Shown: positions 51,018 to 60,593 of the stretch, one piece after another
Position numbering within the stretch: position 1 is the first letter of the stretch
Layout: each line of letters begins with the position of its first letter
Source: Blautia luti
GTDB lineage: Bacteria; Bacillota; Clostridia; Lachnospirales; Lachnospiraceae
Length of the DNA: 64,000 nt
Reading direction: 5' to 3'
Assembly: GCF_033096465.1 (NCBI RefSeq)
Contig: NZ_AP028156.1
Span: 2,312,501-2,376,500 of the forward strand
Notes under the pieces: generated by a model
The model's database searches: none
Told to the model about the DNA's origin: nothing
The model's input: only the letters and a program-made list of their open reading frames with translations
Made by a program: the position numbers and the translations under genes

Positions 51018-53039
51018 TCAATAGCCATACATCTCGTCGATAGTAACTTCTTTGGTCTTCGCACCCTCTACCACATCTTTTCCATAAGGGAACGCCAGAA
51101 GATCATCCATGCTGATTCCGCCTTTTACGATCACATTGTATCCACTATCTACAATAGAACCAACTGCGATTTCCTGTTTCTTCAGAACACCATTGTCATC
51201 TTTGTACACATAGTTCTTACCATTTTCACTGCGGACAAATGCTTTCTGGATCACCATACTGCCACTGTCTGCAGATGCCTGATAACTGATGGACACATAG
51301 TCCTGATCTTCAAGCTGAAGGCTCTTGTCTGTCACTACCGCTGTAAATGCATAATAGGATACATTCGGATTGCTGTCATAAAAAAAACTATTGGAATTAA
51401 CCGGATATTCGGAAACATCCATCACCTCAGCTTCGAAGGAACCGCTTGTATAGCTGGTACAGTTCAGGATCGTTCCCTCTTTAATATCATCAAGCATCAA
51501 TTCACTGATGGATCCTACTACATAGAAACCATCTGCACTTTTTACCTTGATCAGTGCTTTTCCATCTGTAGTTGTTCCGCTGGTCACATCTCCCACATAG
51601 GAAACGGTTCCATCCAGCTTGCTGCTGATCAGTTTTTTCGCTGCTTTCTTTTCAAGCTGAGCAATCTTGATATCACTTTCCTGAATATCCAGCTTCAGAC
51701 TGGCGATCTGGCTTCTCTGATACTTAATGGCATCTGCTCTGGAAATGGTGGTTCCCGGGTCATCTGTTGTGCCCGGATCATCGGAAGGATCATCATCTGA
51801 AGGGTCATCTCTGTCATATTTATCCGCTTCATCCAAAGTAAACTCTACTTCTGAAAATTCATATACAGGATTTTCAAGAAGACTTCCATTGATCAGATAA
51901 TATCCTGTACAGGATCCCTTTCTGTTCTCATAATCTGCAATCGTATCATTTTCATGGAATTCCAACTGATACCAGTATCCGCCTTCATGAACGATCCGTG
52001 TACCGTCAGGACTGTATCCTGCAAGTTTATTGAAAAAGGAGCCTGTTACGGTTACTTTTCCCTTCGCACTGCTACAGAGAAAAACATATGGATCATCCTT
52101 TGTCCCGGTTCCTGTAAATGGAATGGATTCTCCGTTCAGTTTCTGATAGAATGGTTCATTGCCATCTGTGAAATTCGGATCTCCCTTCTTATAGTAGGGA
52201 TCGAAACAGCTGGTATGATCATCCAGTACTGGTGTAGGTGTAGGTGACAGCTGCGGTGTATCATTATTATCTCCTGAATTAAAGGAATTGTTGTCCTGTC
52301 CGTCTCCAAATTCACTGGCTGACGGATCTGTATAGGACGGTGTCTCACTGATACTGCTTCCATTTGTATCTGCAGATGGATCATCCGTATTTCCTGTATT
52401 ATCTGCATCTGCTCCGGATGAAGCCGCACCGGATGCATCTGTTTCTGGATCATCTGATGTCCCATCTGTAAATGCAGCCAGCAGATACGGATGAATCGCT
52501 GCTGCCAGATAATTTCCTGAAAAGTCAGCGGCAGATGACATAGCACTGTCCGGTGTCATATCATCATCGCCTTCACTATCTGAACCTGTTGTAGTATTCA
52601 GAGTATTATCTGCATCTGTTCCACTGTCAGATTCCTGCACAGGACCGCCATTTAACAGACTGTTCAGTCTGTTTGCTGCTTTTGTCAGATCCTGCTCCTG
52701 TTTCTGTTTTTTCAGCTTCGCAATATTTAATTCCATTTCCACCAAAGTTGTATCAAATGAGATCAGAGGATCATCTTTCTTTACATTGTCACCTTTGGAA
52801 ACAAATACCTGGTCTACCACAAGATCCTTATCACCGGTAACGGTCTGTGTGGCACTGGAAGCTATCTGCCCGTCCAGATTCGTACTCTGCTGATAATATT
52901 CCTGAAGCAGTCCGCTTACAGGAGTAACTTCCACTTCTTTCTGGCTGTTTTTCCTCAGCTGCATCAGCCCTGCGCCAATTCCCGTTCCGGCTACTGCCAC
53001 CACCAGAACACCGGCGATGATTTTCTTTGCCTTACCCAT
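51018..53039 (-). CDS. HlyD/MacA-type efflux adaptor with a large insertion
   Basis: 673 residues, much longer than the usual 350-450. A membrane anchor (KIIAGVLVVAVAGTGIGAGL) is followed by a lipoyl/barrel half (DKDLVVDQVFVSKGDNVKKD) and the first coiled-coil helix. The helices are then split by about 300 residues: an acidic Asp/Ser/Thr-rich stretch with a PTPTP linker and a compact segment containing FTGTGTKDDPYVFLCSS and GYWYQLEFHENDTIADYENR. The second helix (IASLKLDIQESDIKIAQLEK) and the barrel return afterwards. It lies between the ATPase and permease genes with 4- and 18-base gaps. Start ATG 53039. Confidence 0.82.
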   Translation of the reverse strand: MGKAKKIIAGVLVVAVAGTGIGAGLMQLRKNSQKEVEVTPVSGLLQEYYQQSTNLDGQIASSATQTVTGDKDLVVDQVFVSKGDNVKKDDPLISFDTTLVEMELNIAKLKKQKQEQDLTKAANRLNSLLNGGPVQESDSGTDADNTLNTTTGSDSEGDDDMTPDSAMSSAADFSGNYLAAAIHPYLLAAFTDGTSDDPETDASGAASSGADADNTGNTDDPSADTNGSSISETPSYTDPSASEFGDGQDNNSFNSGDNNDTPQLSPTPTPVLDDHTSCFDPYYKKGDPNFTDGNEPFYQKLNGESIPFTGTGTKDDPYVFLCSSAKGKVTVTGSFFNKLAGYSPDGTRIVHEGGYWYQLEFHENDTIADYENRKGSCTGYYLINGSLLENPVYEFSEVEFTLDEADKYDRDDPSDDDPSDDPGTTDDPGTTISRADAIKYQRSQIASLKLDIQESDIKIAQLEKKAAKKLISSKLDGTVSYVGDVTSGTTTDGKALIKVKSADGFYVVGSISELMLDDIKEGTILNCTSYTSGSFEAEVMDVSEYPVNSNSFFYDSNPNVSYYAFTAVVTDKSLQLEDQDYVSISYQASADSGSMVIQKAFVRSENGKNYVYKDDNGVLKKQEIAVGSIVDSGYNVIVKGGISMDDLLAFPYGKDVVEGAKTKEVTIDEMYGY

Positions 53040-53043
53040 GGAA

Positions 53044-53715
53044 TCACCTCTTTTCCTGAAGGATGCCGTCTTTTATGGTAACTACTCTCTTCGCATGAGC
53101 AGCTATGTCGGCATCGTGGGTGATCATCAGGACTGACACCCCTTCATCATTCAGTCTCTGAAAAAGCTCCATAACCTGAGCTCCTGATTTACTGTCCAGC
53201 GCACCGGTAGGTTCATCTGCCAGAAGCAGTTTGGGATTATTTACGATCGCCCTTGCAATGGCAACCCTCTGCATCTGTCCTCCTGACAGCTGGTTGGGCT
53301 TAAAGTCTACTCTGTCTGCAAGTCCTACTCTTTCCAGTGCTTTCAGAGCTCTTTCCCTGCGTTCCTTCTTCGGCACCCTGGCATAATTCAAAGGCATCTC
53401 CACATTAGCCAGTGCACTCTGTTTCGGAAGAAGGTGGAAACTCTGAAACACGAACCCGATCTTATTGAGACGGATATCCGACATATCATTCTCTGAGCAG
53501 GACATGATATCCTGCCCATCCAGGAAGAAAGTACCTGAAGTCTGTTTATCCAGGCAGCCTATGATATTCATCAATGTGGTCTTACCGGAACCGGAAGGTC
53601 CCATGATTGCCACATATTCTCCCTCTTCCATAGAGAAATTTACATCTTTCAATACCGGGACTTTCATTTTTCCCTGCTGGTACTCTTTATAAATTCCCTT
53701 TAAGTCCAGTATCAT
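53044..53715 (-). CDS. MacB/LolD-type ABC ATPase
   Basis: 223 residues. Walker [17 protein letters not shown]-loop [11 protein letters not shown], signature [15 protein letters not shown], Walker [16 protein letters not shown] and switch His in [13 protein letters not shown] are all present, as is the LGx[12 protein letters not shown] segment of the LolD family. It energises the permease at 49.7-51.0 kb. It overlaps the upstream adaptor stop by 4 bases, so the operon is tightly coupled. Confidence 0.94.
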   Translation of the reverse strand: MILDLKGIYKEYQQGKMKVPVLKDVNFSMEEGEYVAIMGPSGSGKTTLMNIIGCLDKQTSGTFFLDGQDIMSCSENDMSDIRLNKIGFVFQSFHLLPKQSALANVEMPLNYARVPKKERRERALKALERVGLADRVDFKPNQLSGGQMQRVAIARAIVNNPKLLLADEPTGALDSKSGAQVMELFQRLNDEGVSVLMITHDADIAAHAKRVVTIKDGILQEKR

Positions 53716-55208
53716 TCAATCCCCTCCGTATCTTCGTCCCCGCTCATACCAGGTGCCTCATCCATCGGAACCAAGTCCTCATTGGGGTCTAATGTATCAT
53801 CTGAATCATCTGTAACATCTTCGGTGTCCTCACCTGTATCCGATGTCATATCTACACTTGAACTTACATCCGAATCGTCTGTGCCGTCATATCCATCCAT
53901 TCCATCAAGACCATCCAGATCATATCCATCAAGATTATCTGCACCAAGAGAATCATCCCCGCTGAGGGTCTGTGTAATATCTCCTTCTTCCGTGGTCTCG
54001 CCTTCCTGAAGCGCATCAGTAGGAAATGCAATGCTGTCCTTCTTGGTCAGGCCGTCAACAATCTCGTACTCCTCCAGATCATCGTCATGCTTTCCAAGGG
54101 TAACATACCGTTTCTCAAGTTTCTTCTTATCATTGGCAGCCCATACATACGGTTCATTGGTATCTGCATCCACAATATAATAATCGCTGATCCACAGACC
54201 GTCTTTCTGTTCATCCTGTCCAATATCCCGCTCTATGTATACATGCTGTCCCAGCATCAGGCCATCTGAAGAATCCAGTTCTACATAGAATGGATAAGAC
54301 GTAGACGTTGTCTGATCATCTGAACTTCCTCCCATCATACTGTAATCGTCACTGTCTGAACTGTCTGATGATCCGTTATTTACATCAATAGATCCCATCG
54401 TACCTTTCCACGTCTTACTGCTATCCACTCTGGAACGGATGATCACTGATTCTCCCGGAACAATAGAATCCCGGTTCTGTTCATTAATCTTTCCCTTCAC
54501 TCTGTAAGCTCCGGTGCTCAGGATCGTAATAAATGCAGAACTGTCTGAACTGCTGTCACCGGAAGAATAATCGGTATCAGTACTGTCATCTACAGAATCT
54601 CCGTCATCACTGGTCATCTTGGAAGTGTCTATCTTCTGGATAACGCCATCGATCTCGCTTCTCACCTCCGTATTACCTGTAGCATTCTGCAGCTTCTCGA
54701 TTTCTGCTTCCTTGCTCTTCTGGCTGTATTCATTTTTCTTAAGATTCATCTTATTTGTTTCTATTTCAATGGTATAGGAAAGCTGATCTTCAGCCTTTGC
54801 CTTTTTCTTCTCTGCTTCCAGGGTGGCGATCTGCTCTGTCAGACTGATCTGCTCATTTTTCAGTCTGTCCATGTCCAGCTGTGCCTGCTTCAGATCATCC
54901 TGAATGCTACTCAGGTCATATACAAAGAGAAGCTGGCCTGCTTTTACCTCATCTCCTGTCTTTACCTGAACTTCTTTTACCTTACGTCCGCTTTCTATCT
55001 TTACATTTACCGTTTCCTGGGGCTCCACCACACCGGCAAAACGATTGGTTGCCGCTGATTCCACACCTGTAAGGACGCTTACCTTGGATACATAAACCAC
55101 TGTATCATCAGAACCGCCTGACCCGCTGCCGAAATGATACCAAACACCGGTACCGATTCCGCCTGCAGCGATAAGAATTCCCAAAACGATAAGTACACGT
55201 TTCTTCAT
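53712..55208 (-). CDS. HlyD/MacA-type efflux adaptor with an acidic tail
   Basis: 498 residues, first gene of the efflux operon. A membrane anchor (VLIVLGILIAAGGIGTGVWY) precedes the lipoyl half (VKEVQVKTGDEVKAGQLLFV), two coiled-coil helices (about 95-170), and the barrel domain. A Ser/Asp-rich insertion sits near 195-220. The last 90 residues are extremely acidic (GDDSLGADNLDGYDLDGLDG and on), resembling a calcium-binding or wall-facing tail. ATG 55208 follows GGAGG. The operon has two adaptors, where a single one is usual in Gram-positive MacAB-like systems. Confidence 0.85.
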   Translation of the reverse strand: MKKRVLIVLGILIAAGGIGTGVWYHFGSGSGGSDDTVVYVSKVSVLTGVESAATNRFAGVVEPQETVNVKIESGRKVKEVQVKTGDEVKAGQLLFVYDLSSIQDDLKQAQLDMDRLKNEQISLTEQIATLEAEKKKAKAEDQLSYTIEIETNKMNLKKNEYSQKSKEAEIEKLQNATGNTEVRSEIDGVIQKIDTSKMTSDDGDSVDDSTDTDYSSGDSSSDSSAFITILSTGAYRVKGKINEQNRDSIVPGESVIIRSRVDSSKTWKGTMGSIDVNNGSSDSSDSDDYSMMGGSSDDQTTSTSYPFYVELDSSDGLMLGQHVYIERDIGQDEQKDGLWISDYYIVDADTNEPYVWAANDKKKLEKRYVTLGKHDDDLEEYEIVDGLTKKDSIAFPTDALQEGETTEEGDITQTLSGDDSLGADNLDGYDLDGLDGMDGYDGTDDSDVSSSVDMTSDTGEDTEDVTDDSDDTLDPNEDLVPMDEAPGMSGDEDTEGIE

Positions 55209-55399
55209 AGTTGCCTCCTTGCTGCTTTCGTAATGTCTATTTCGGATATATTATACACTATCTTTTCTCCGCAGCTTAAATATTCACTTTCCTATCATAT
55301 CAGATTCTGCCTGAAAATAAAAGCTTTCCATCTAAATGATGCGTTTTTCACAAAATTTCCACCGATTTTTTATGAAATTCGTTCATAATTTATACTTTT

Positions 55400-55428
55400 T
55401 TGACATTGAAGATAAAATCTGGTAAAAT
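55400..55428 (+). promoter_or_regulatory. SigA promoter of the exported 403-residue protein gene
   Basis: TTGACA (55400-55405) and TAAAAT (55423-55428) with a 17-base spacer, 33 bases before the ATG. Confidence 0.78.
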
Positions 55429-55460
55429 ACATAACATCTATTGGAAAGGAAAAGATACGT

Positions 55461-56672
55461 ATGAAGATAAACAAACGTCTTCTCCCGATCTTCGCTATAG
55501 TATTGATCTTCCTGGCTGCATTCATAGCAGGCAGCTTTTCCCACAGAGATCAATCCGATGCCAGAGAAGTGATCAGGAGTGAACTGGACCGGCTTAAAGA
55601 CCTGGATTCCAAAACAACTCAGAAATATATCTCCTACAAAGAAATGTTCCCCGATGCGACAGAAAATACAGAGCTATCTGATGAAATCAACAATGTATTT
55701 TCTCTTTTTTTCCAGAAATTTGACTATAAAATTCTGGATATCAGCGTCGATAAAAAATCAAAAACCGCCGAAGCTTCTCTTAAGCTTACTACTATTGATG
55801 CACAAAGTCTTGCCAGAGATTTTGCCACCGAACTGCTGAAGACACAGATCACAGAGACAGCCCAGGCCAAATCAGGAACTGTAAAAGATTCTTCCAAATC
55901 CCTGGAGGGACATTACCTCATTCTGAATCGTCTGCTTACCACTAATACTTACGATTCAACAGAAAACAATTGTACCATCCAGCTTATAAATAATGGCTCC
56001 GGCCAGAAAGAAAATTGGGAGATTCGGCGTACATATTCCCTTGAGAATGATCTTGTCGGCGGTCTAATGGTCTATCTGTCTGATCCCGATATCCTGTCAC
56101 CGGAGGATACCCTTTCTGTTTATTTTAACACACTCCAAAAAATGAATCTGGAAGAAATGAGTTCTTATCTTGGTGTGCTTAATATTATGAATACTTCCGA
56201 TTCCGTGAAGAATTCCATTGCCGAAGCACTGGTAGAACAGGTTCATCAGAATTTTAATTTCAAGATCCAGTCAAGCAGCGTCAACGGATACAATGCCACT
56301 GTCACTACTGCGATCACTACCTTTGACAGTAATGCTATTCTGTCCAATTATCAGAGCAGTCTGGATACTTACCTGGCATCCCCTGATGCTGTGATCGATG
56401 GTTCCCAGAAACGTTATGAAAAATCTCTGGATTTTCTACTGAATAGTATAAAAAACAACACTGCCACAACTACTTCAGATGTTGATTTCGTACTGATCAA
56501 TGATGGCGCATCCTGGAATCTGCAGGATGAAGGAAATACACTTGGTGATGCCATATTCGGAACTCTGACATCTTCACCTCTGGATGAGGATTCAGACAGT
56601 TCTGATTCTGACTCTTCCGAAGACAGTTTCGAAACAACAGATGATACAGACACTGAAACATATGATTCCTGA
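55461..56672 (+). CDS. Exported protein of unknown function with two related domains
   Basis: 403 residues: an N-terminal membrane anchor or signal (LLPIFAIVLIFLAAFIAGSF), then two halves that look alike in plan. Each half starts with a helical segment around DEINNVFSLFFQKFDYKILD (about 65) or VEQVHQNFNFKIQSSSVNGY (about 265), and continues with strands ending in a WEIRR/WNLQDE-type segment, as in NTF2-like or DUF5105-type extracytoplasmic domains. The tail is Asp/Ser-rich (EDSDSSDSDSSEDSFETTDD). GGAAAGGA precedes ATG 55461. It is monocistronic with its own promoter and terminator. No cysteine at the cleavage site, so it is not a lipoprotein. Confidence 0.65.
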   Translation: MKINKRLLPIFAIVLIFLAAFIAGSFSHRDQSDAREVIRSELDRLKDLDSKTTQKYISYKEMFPDATENTELSDEINNVFSLFFQKFDYKILDISVDKKSKTAEASLKLTTIDAQSLARDFATELLKTQITETAQAKSGTVKDSSKSLEGHYLILNRLLTTNTYDSTENNCTIQLINNGSGQKENWEIRRTYSLENDLVGGLMVYLSDPDILSPEDTLSVYFNTLQKMNLEEMSSYLGVLNIMNTSDSVKNSIAEALVEQVHQNFNFKIQSSSVNGYNATVTTAITTFDSNAILSNYQSSLDTYLASPDAVIDGSQKRYEKSLDFLLNSIKNNTATTTSDVDFVLINDGASWNLQDEGNTLGDAIFGTLTSSPLDEDSDSSDSDSSEDSFETTDDTDTETYDS

Positions 56673-56708
56673 AAAAAATCCCGGGCTTTTGATAACCCGG
56701 GATTTTTT
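56672..56708. terminator. Bidirectional terminator between converging genes
   Basis: AAAAATCCCGGG pairs with CCCGGGATTTTT around a 10-base loop, serving both the plus-strand exported protein gene and the minus-strand TSUP gene. Confidence 0.88.
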
Positions 56709-56714
56709 GGCTTT

Positions 56715-57473
56715 TTACATGCCTGTTATTATTTTTATAAATAAAAGTACCAACACGATCAGAATAATAGGACGGACAATCTTGTTGCCGTTTTTCATTA
56801 CCATTCCCGATCCTACATAATGTCCTGCAATAGAAAATACAGAAGCTGCCAGTCCCAGAAGAACAATGATCTTCCCGCTGAACAGAAAAACTGCAAGAGC
56901 CATTACATTAGAAGAAAGGTTTGCCAGCTTCATGGTACCTGTAGCCTTTGCTACCGGGAGTTTTGCCACTCCGGTATACAAAATAAGAAGAAAAGTCCCG
57001 GTTCCCGGTCCATAAAATCCATCATAGCAGCCCACTGCCAGAGAACAAACTGCACATAACAGCCATTGCTTTTTTCTGGAAATCCGGATATTTCCTGTAT
57101 CATCCAGATCCTTTTTCTTCAATACATAAAATGCAACAACAGGAAGTACAGGAATCAGCATTCCTCTGAGGATCTTATCACTTGCCATCAAAGCCAGATG
57201 TGCACCTGCAAACGATCCCGCCAGTGCCATGGAAATACATGGAAGAGCAACTCCCCAATCCACAAATTTATTCTTACACAGACGCGCTGTGGAAATTGCA
57301 GTACCTGTAGCTGAAGACAGCTTATTCGTGGCAATGGCATTATGCATGGGAACCCCTGCAAGTAAATATGCAGGCAGGGAGATCAAACCTCCCCCGCCTG
57401 CAATAGCATCAACAAATCCAGCCAGAAAAACCAACGGGCATACAATTAAAAATGTCTGGACTGTAAGCTTCAT
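56715..57473 (-). CDS. TSUP (TauE/SafE) family membrane transporter
   Basis: 252 residues with eight predicted membrane segments in two repeats. The N-terminal repeat has FLAGFVDAIAGGGGLISLPA and ATNKLSSATGT; the second has AVGCYDGFYGPGTGTFLLIL and KATGTMKLANLSSN, the two family signatures. Members export sulfite, sulfoacetate or other small sulfur-containing anions; the substrate here is not determined. It begins 2 bases after the aspS stop and is probably co-transcribed with it. Confidence 0.88.
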   Translation of the reverse strand: MKLTVQTFLIVCPLVFLAGFVDAIAGGGGLISLPAYLLAGVPMHNAIATNKLSSATGTAISTARLCKNKFVDWGVALPCISMALAGSFAGAHLALMASDKILRGMLIPVLPVVAFYVLKKKDLDDTGNIRISRKKQWLLCAVCSLAVGCYDGFYGPGTGTFLLILYTGVAKLPVAKATGTMKLANLSSNVMALAVFLFSGKIIVLLGLAASVFSIAGHYVGSGMVMKNGNKIVRPIILIVLVLLFIKIITGM

Positions 57474-57475
57474 AA

Positions 57476-59272
57476 TTATTCAGCGTCTTTCTCCGGTCTT
57501 ATTTCAAGTTCCAGCTCTTTTAACTGTACTTCACTTACTGCACTTGGAGACTGGGTCATAAGACAGGAAGCATCTTTAACCTTCGGGAACGCAATAACAT
57601 CACGGATGCTGTCAACCTTAGCCATAAGCATAACCAGACGATCCAGTCCATATGCCAGTCCAGCGTGAGGCGGAACTCCGTATTTGAATGCATCCAGAAG
57701 GAATCCAAACTGCTCGTGGGCAGCTTCTTTTGTGAATCCAAGTGCTTCAAACATTCTCTCCTGAATGTCATCCTGATGGATTCTGACACTGCCACCACCG
57801 ATTTCATTACCGTTTAATACGATATCGTACGCTTTCGCACGGACCTTTCCAGGATCTGTATCCAGAAGCGGAAGATCCTCTTCCATAAGCATAGTGAATG
57901 GATGATGCATTGCTGTGAAACGGTTCTCTTCTTCACTCCACTCAAGAAGCGGGAACTCTGTTACCCAGACGAAACGATATTCATTCTTGTCAAGCAGATC
58001 CATCTGTTTCGCAAGTTCCAGACGAAGTGCGCCAAGTACATCATAAACCAGTTTCTTCTTATCTGCCGCGAACAGAAGCAGGTCTCCTGCTTTACCATCC
58101 ATAGCAGCTACCAAAGCGTCCATCTCTTCCTCTGTCATGAATTTGGCGAAAGAAGACTTTCTTGTGCCATCTTCGGCAATCGCAATGTATGCAAGGCCTT
58201 TGGTCCCGTAACCTTTGGCAAATTCAACCAGTTTATCAATTTTCTTACGAGGCATAGCGCCCTGTCCTTCTGCATTGATACCACGGATACTGCCGCCATT
58301 TTCCAGGGCAGAAGTAAATACGCTGAATCCACAGTTCTTCACTACGTCACTTACATCATGCAGTTCCATTCCGAAACGCATATCCGGTTTATCAGAACCG
58401 AATCTGTCCATAGCTTCCTGCCATGTGATACGCTGGATTGGAAGTTTTACATCAATGTCAAGAACTTCTTTGAACAGATATGCAAGGAATCTCTCGTTTA
58501 CATCGATAACATCATCAACATCTACGAAAGAGAGCTCCATATCGATCTGCGTGAACTCCGGCTGTCTGTCAGCACGAAGATCCTCATCACGGAAGCATCT
58601 TGCAATCTGGATATAACGGTCATAACCGGAGCACATCAGAAGCTGCTTGTACAGCTGCGGTGACTGGGGCAGACCATAGAAATGTCCAGGATGGACACGA
58701 GACGGTACCAGATAATCTCTTGCACCTTCCGGTGTACTCTTGCCAAGCATTGGTGTTTCGATTTCAAGGAATCCCTCTTTTGCAAAGAACTGTCTTGTGA
58801 GCATCATAACTTTGCTCTTAAGCATGATGTTCTTCTGAAGATCCGGTCTTCTTAAATCAAGATAACGATATTTCAGACGGATCTCATCTTTTGTCTTGCT
58901 GTTCTCTTCGATTGGGAAAGGAGGTACTTCTGCCTCAGACAGTACACGGAGTGTTTTTACCCGAAGCTCGATCTCACCTGTTGCAAGATTCTTATTTACT
59001 GCGCCGCCTCTTTCTTCTACCACACCGGTAACAGCGATTACAAACTCGCTTCTCAGCTTGCCTGCTTTGGCAAAGCCTTCTTCGTCAATGCTGCCGTTCT
59101 CGAAGATCAGCTGCATGATACCGGAACGGTCTCTTAAATCTACGAAAATGATTCCGCCTTTATCACGGGCTTTCTGAACCCATCCCATAAGAACGACTTC
59201 TTTGCCCACCATTTCCTTCGTTACTTCTGCACATCGGCATGTTCTGTGCAGTCCCTGCATACTTTCAGCCAT
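57476..59272 (-). CDS. aspS: Aspartyl-tRNA synthetase
   Basis: 598-residue class II synthetase. An N-terminal OB-fold (residues about 1-110; VLMGWVQKARDKGGIIFVDL) binds the anticodon. Motif 2 reads FRDEDLRADRQPEFTQID and motif 3 GLAYGLDRLVMLM. The GAD insertion of the bacterial type is in the middle. Start ATG 59272 follows GAGGAAAAAAAC. It lies 52 bases downstream of hisS. Confidence 0.97.
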   Translation of the reverse strand: MAESMQGLHRTCRCAEVTKEMVGKEVVLMGWVQKARDKGGIIFVDLRDRSGIMQLIFENGSIDEEGFAKAGKLRSEFVIAVTGVVEERGGAVNKNLATGEIELRVKTLRVLSEAEVPPFPIEENSKTKDEIRLKYRYLDLRRPDLQKNIMLKSKVMMLTRQFFAKEGFLEIETPMLGKSTPEGARDYLVPSRVHPGHFYGLPQSPQLYKQLLMCSGYDRYIQIARCFRDEDLRADRQPEFTQIDMELSFVDVDDVIDVNERFLAYLFKEVLDIDVKLPIQRITWQEAMDRFGSDKPDMRFGMELHDVSDVVKNCGFSVFTSALENGGSIRGINAEGQGAMPRKKIDKLVEFAKGYGTKGLAYIAIAEDGTRKSSFAKFMTEEEMDALVAAMDGKAGDLLLFAADKKKLVYDVLGALRLELAKQMDLLDKNEYRFVWVTEFPLLEWSEEENRFTAMHHPFTMLMEEDLPLLDTDPGKVRAKAYDIVLNGNEIGGGSVRIHQDDIQERMFEALGFTKEAAHEQFGFLLDAFKYGVPPHAGLAYGLDRLVMLMAKVDSIRDVIAFPKVKDASCLMTQSPSAVSEVQLKELELEIRPEKDAE

Positions 59273-59324
59273 GTTTTTTTCCTCTTTTCATGCTTTTCTA
59301 TATTAATTATAAAATCTAACGTGA

Positions 59325-60581
59325 TCACATTCTGTCTTTGAAAAATTCTACAAACTCTGTATAGCCTTCTGCAATCATCTGGTCTTTCTGGAATTTCTTA
59401 TTCTTCTTCATAATAGAAATATTGATCTGTGTTCCTGCATTACGTTCTTCCTGCGCCTGTTTCAGGATTGTAAGCAGTTTGTCTGCAGGCATATTTTTCT
59501 CAATGAGATATGCTTTCTTGCCGTTCTTTGTAGGGATTTCGTAGTTTCTCTCAAGAAGAAGCATAACAATACGTTCAAATCCGATGGAGAATCCGCATGC
59601 ACAGGTATTATTTCCTGTAAACTTGCCGATCATCTCATCATAACGTCCGCCGCCGCCTACACTGCCGCCGAATTCATCCATGGAAATTTCGAAGATCGGA
59701 CCTGTATAATAGGACATTCCACGTACCAGGGTCGGATCAAATGCCATCTTGAAATCTGCTGTTTTTACAGAATCAACAGTTGAAATGATCGTCTCCAGAT
59801 CTTCTGCAACCTTAGAATCCAGTACATCTTTTAATTTCTCTTTGATAAAGCGGACACCTTCAATATCAGAAGTGATCTCTTTAAACATTCCCAGATAAGT
59901 ATCAATACTTTCTCTGGCAAATCCTTCTTTCTCCAGTTCTTCTGCTACTCCGTCCAGACCGATCTTGTCCATCTTATCCAGAATGATAAATACTGTGTCA
60001 AAGCTCTCCTGCGGGAATCCACTGTACTGTGCCATTGCCTTTAAAATCTTTCTGTCATTGATACGGATAGTGAAATTATGGAAATCCAGTTTGCCTAACA
60101 GTGTTGTAGTAGCCAGCACCAGTTCAATTTCAGCCAGATAAGTAGGCTCTCCCAGAATATCAATATCGCACTGCATAAACTGACGGAAACGTCCTCTCTG
60201 TGGTCTGTCTGCTCTCCATACATTTCCCATCTGGAGTGCCTTAAAAGGAACCGGCAGTTCATTGGCATTGTTGGAATAATATCTGGAAAGCGGTACGGTA
60301 AGGTCATAGCGAAGTCCGGAATCCACCAGATCTGCCTCCTGCTCTGCTTCTTTCAGTTTCAGCTTCTCGCCACGTTTCAAAATTTTGAAGATCAGTTTCT
60401 CATTTTCTCCACCCTGCTTGCTGCAAAGGTTCTCAATATGCTCCACACATGGAGTTTCAATTGCTGAAAATCCAAATGTTCCATAAGTCTCACGGATCAT
60501 GTTCATCACATAATTACGGATTTCCATCTCTTTTGGTAAAATGTCTTTCATACCGGTTACCGGCTTTTTCTTTAACGCCAT
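59325..60581 (-). CDS. hisS: Histidyl-tRNA synthetase
   Basis: 418-residue class II synthetase. It contains KPVTGMKDILPKE at the N-terminus, motif 2 ALQMGNVWRADRPQRGRFRQ, and the histidine-binding motif near GMSYYTGPIFEISM and GGGRYDEMIG. The C-terminal anticodon-binding domain ends the protein. AAAGGAGG precedes ATG 60581. Its place between hemZ/HD protein and aspS is conserved in clostridia. Confidence 0.96.
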   Translation of the reverse strand: MALKKKPVTGMKDILPKEMEIRNYVMNMIRETYGTFGFSAIETPCVEHIENLCSKQGGENEKLIFKILKRGEKLKLKEAEQEADLVDSGLRYDLTVPLSRYYSNNANELPVPFKALQMGNVWRADRPQRGRFRQFMQCDIDILGEPTYLAEIELVLATTTLLGKLDFHNFTIRINDRKILKAMAQYSGFPQESFDTVFIILDKMDKIGLDGVAEELEKEGFARESIDTYLGMFKEITSDIEGVRFIKEKLKDVLDSKVAEDLETIISTVDSVKTADFKMAFDPTLVRGMSYYTGPIFEISMDEFGGSVGGGGRYDEMIGKFTGNNTCACGFSIGFERIVMLLLERNYEIPTKNGKKAYLIEKNMPADKLLTILKQAQEERNAGTQINISIMKKNKKFQKDQMIAEGYTEFVEFFKDRM

Positions 60582-60593
60582 ATTGTCCTCCTT

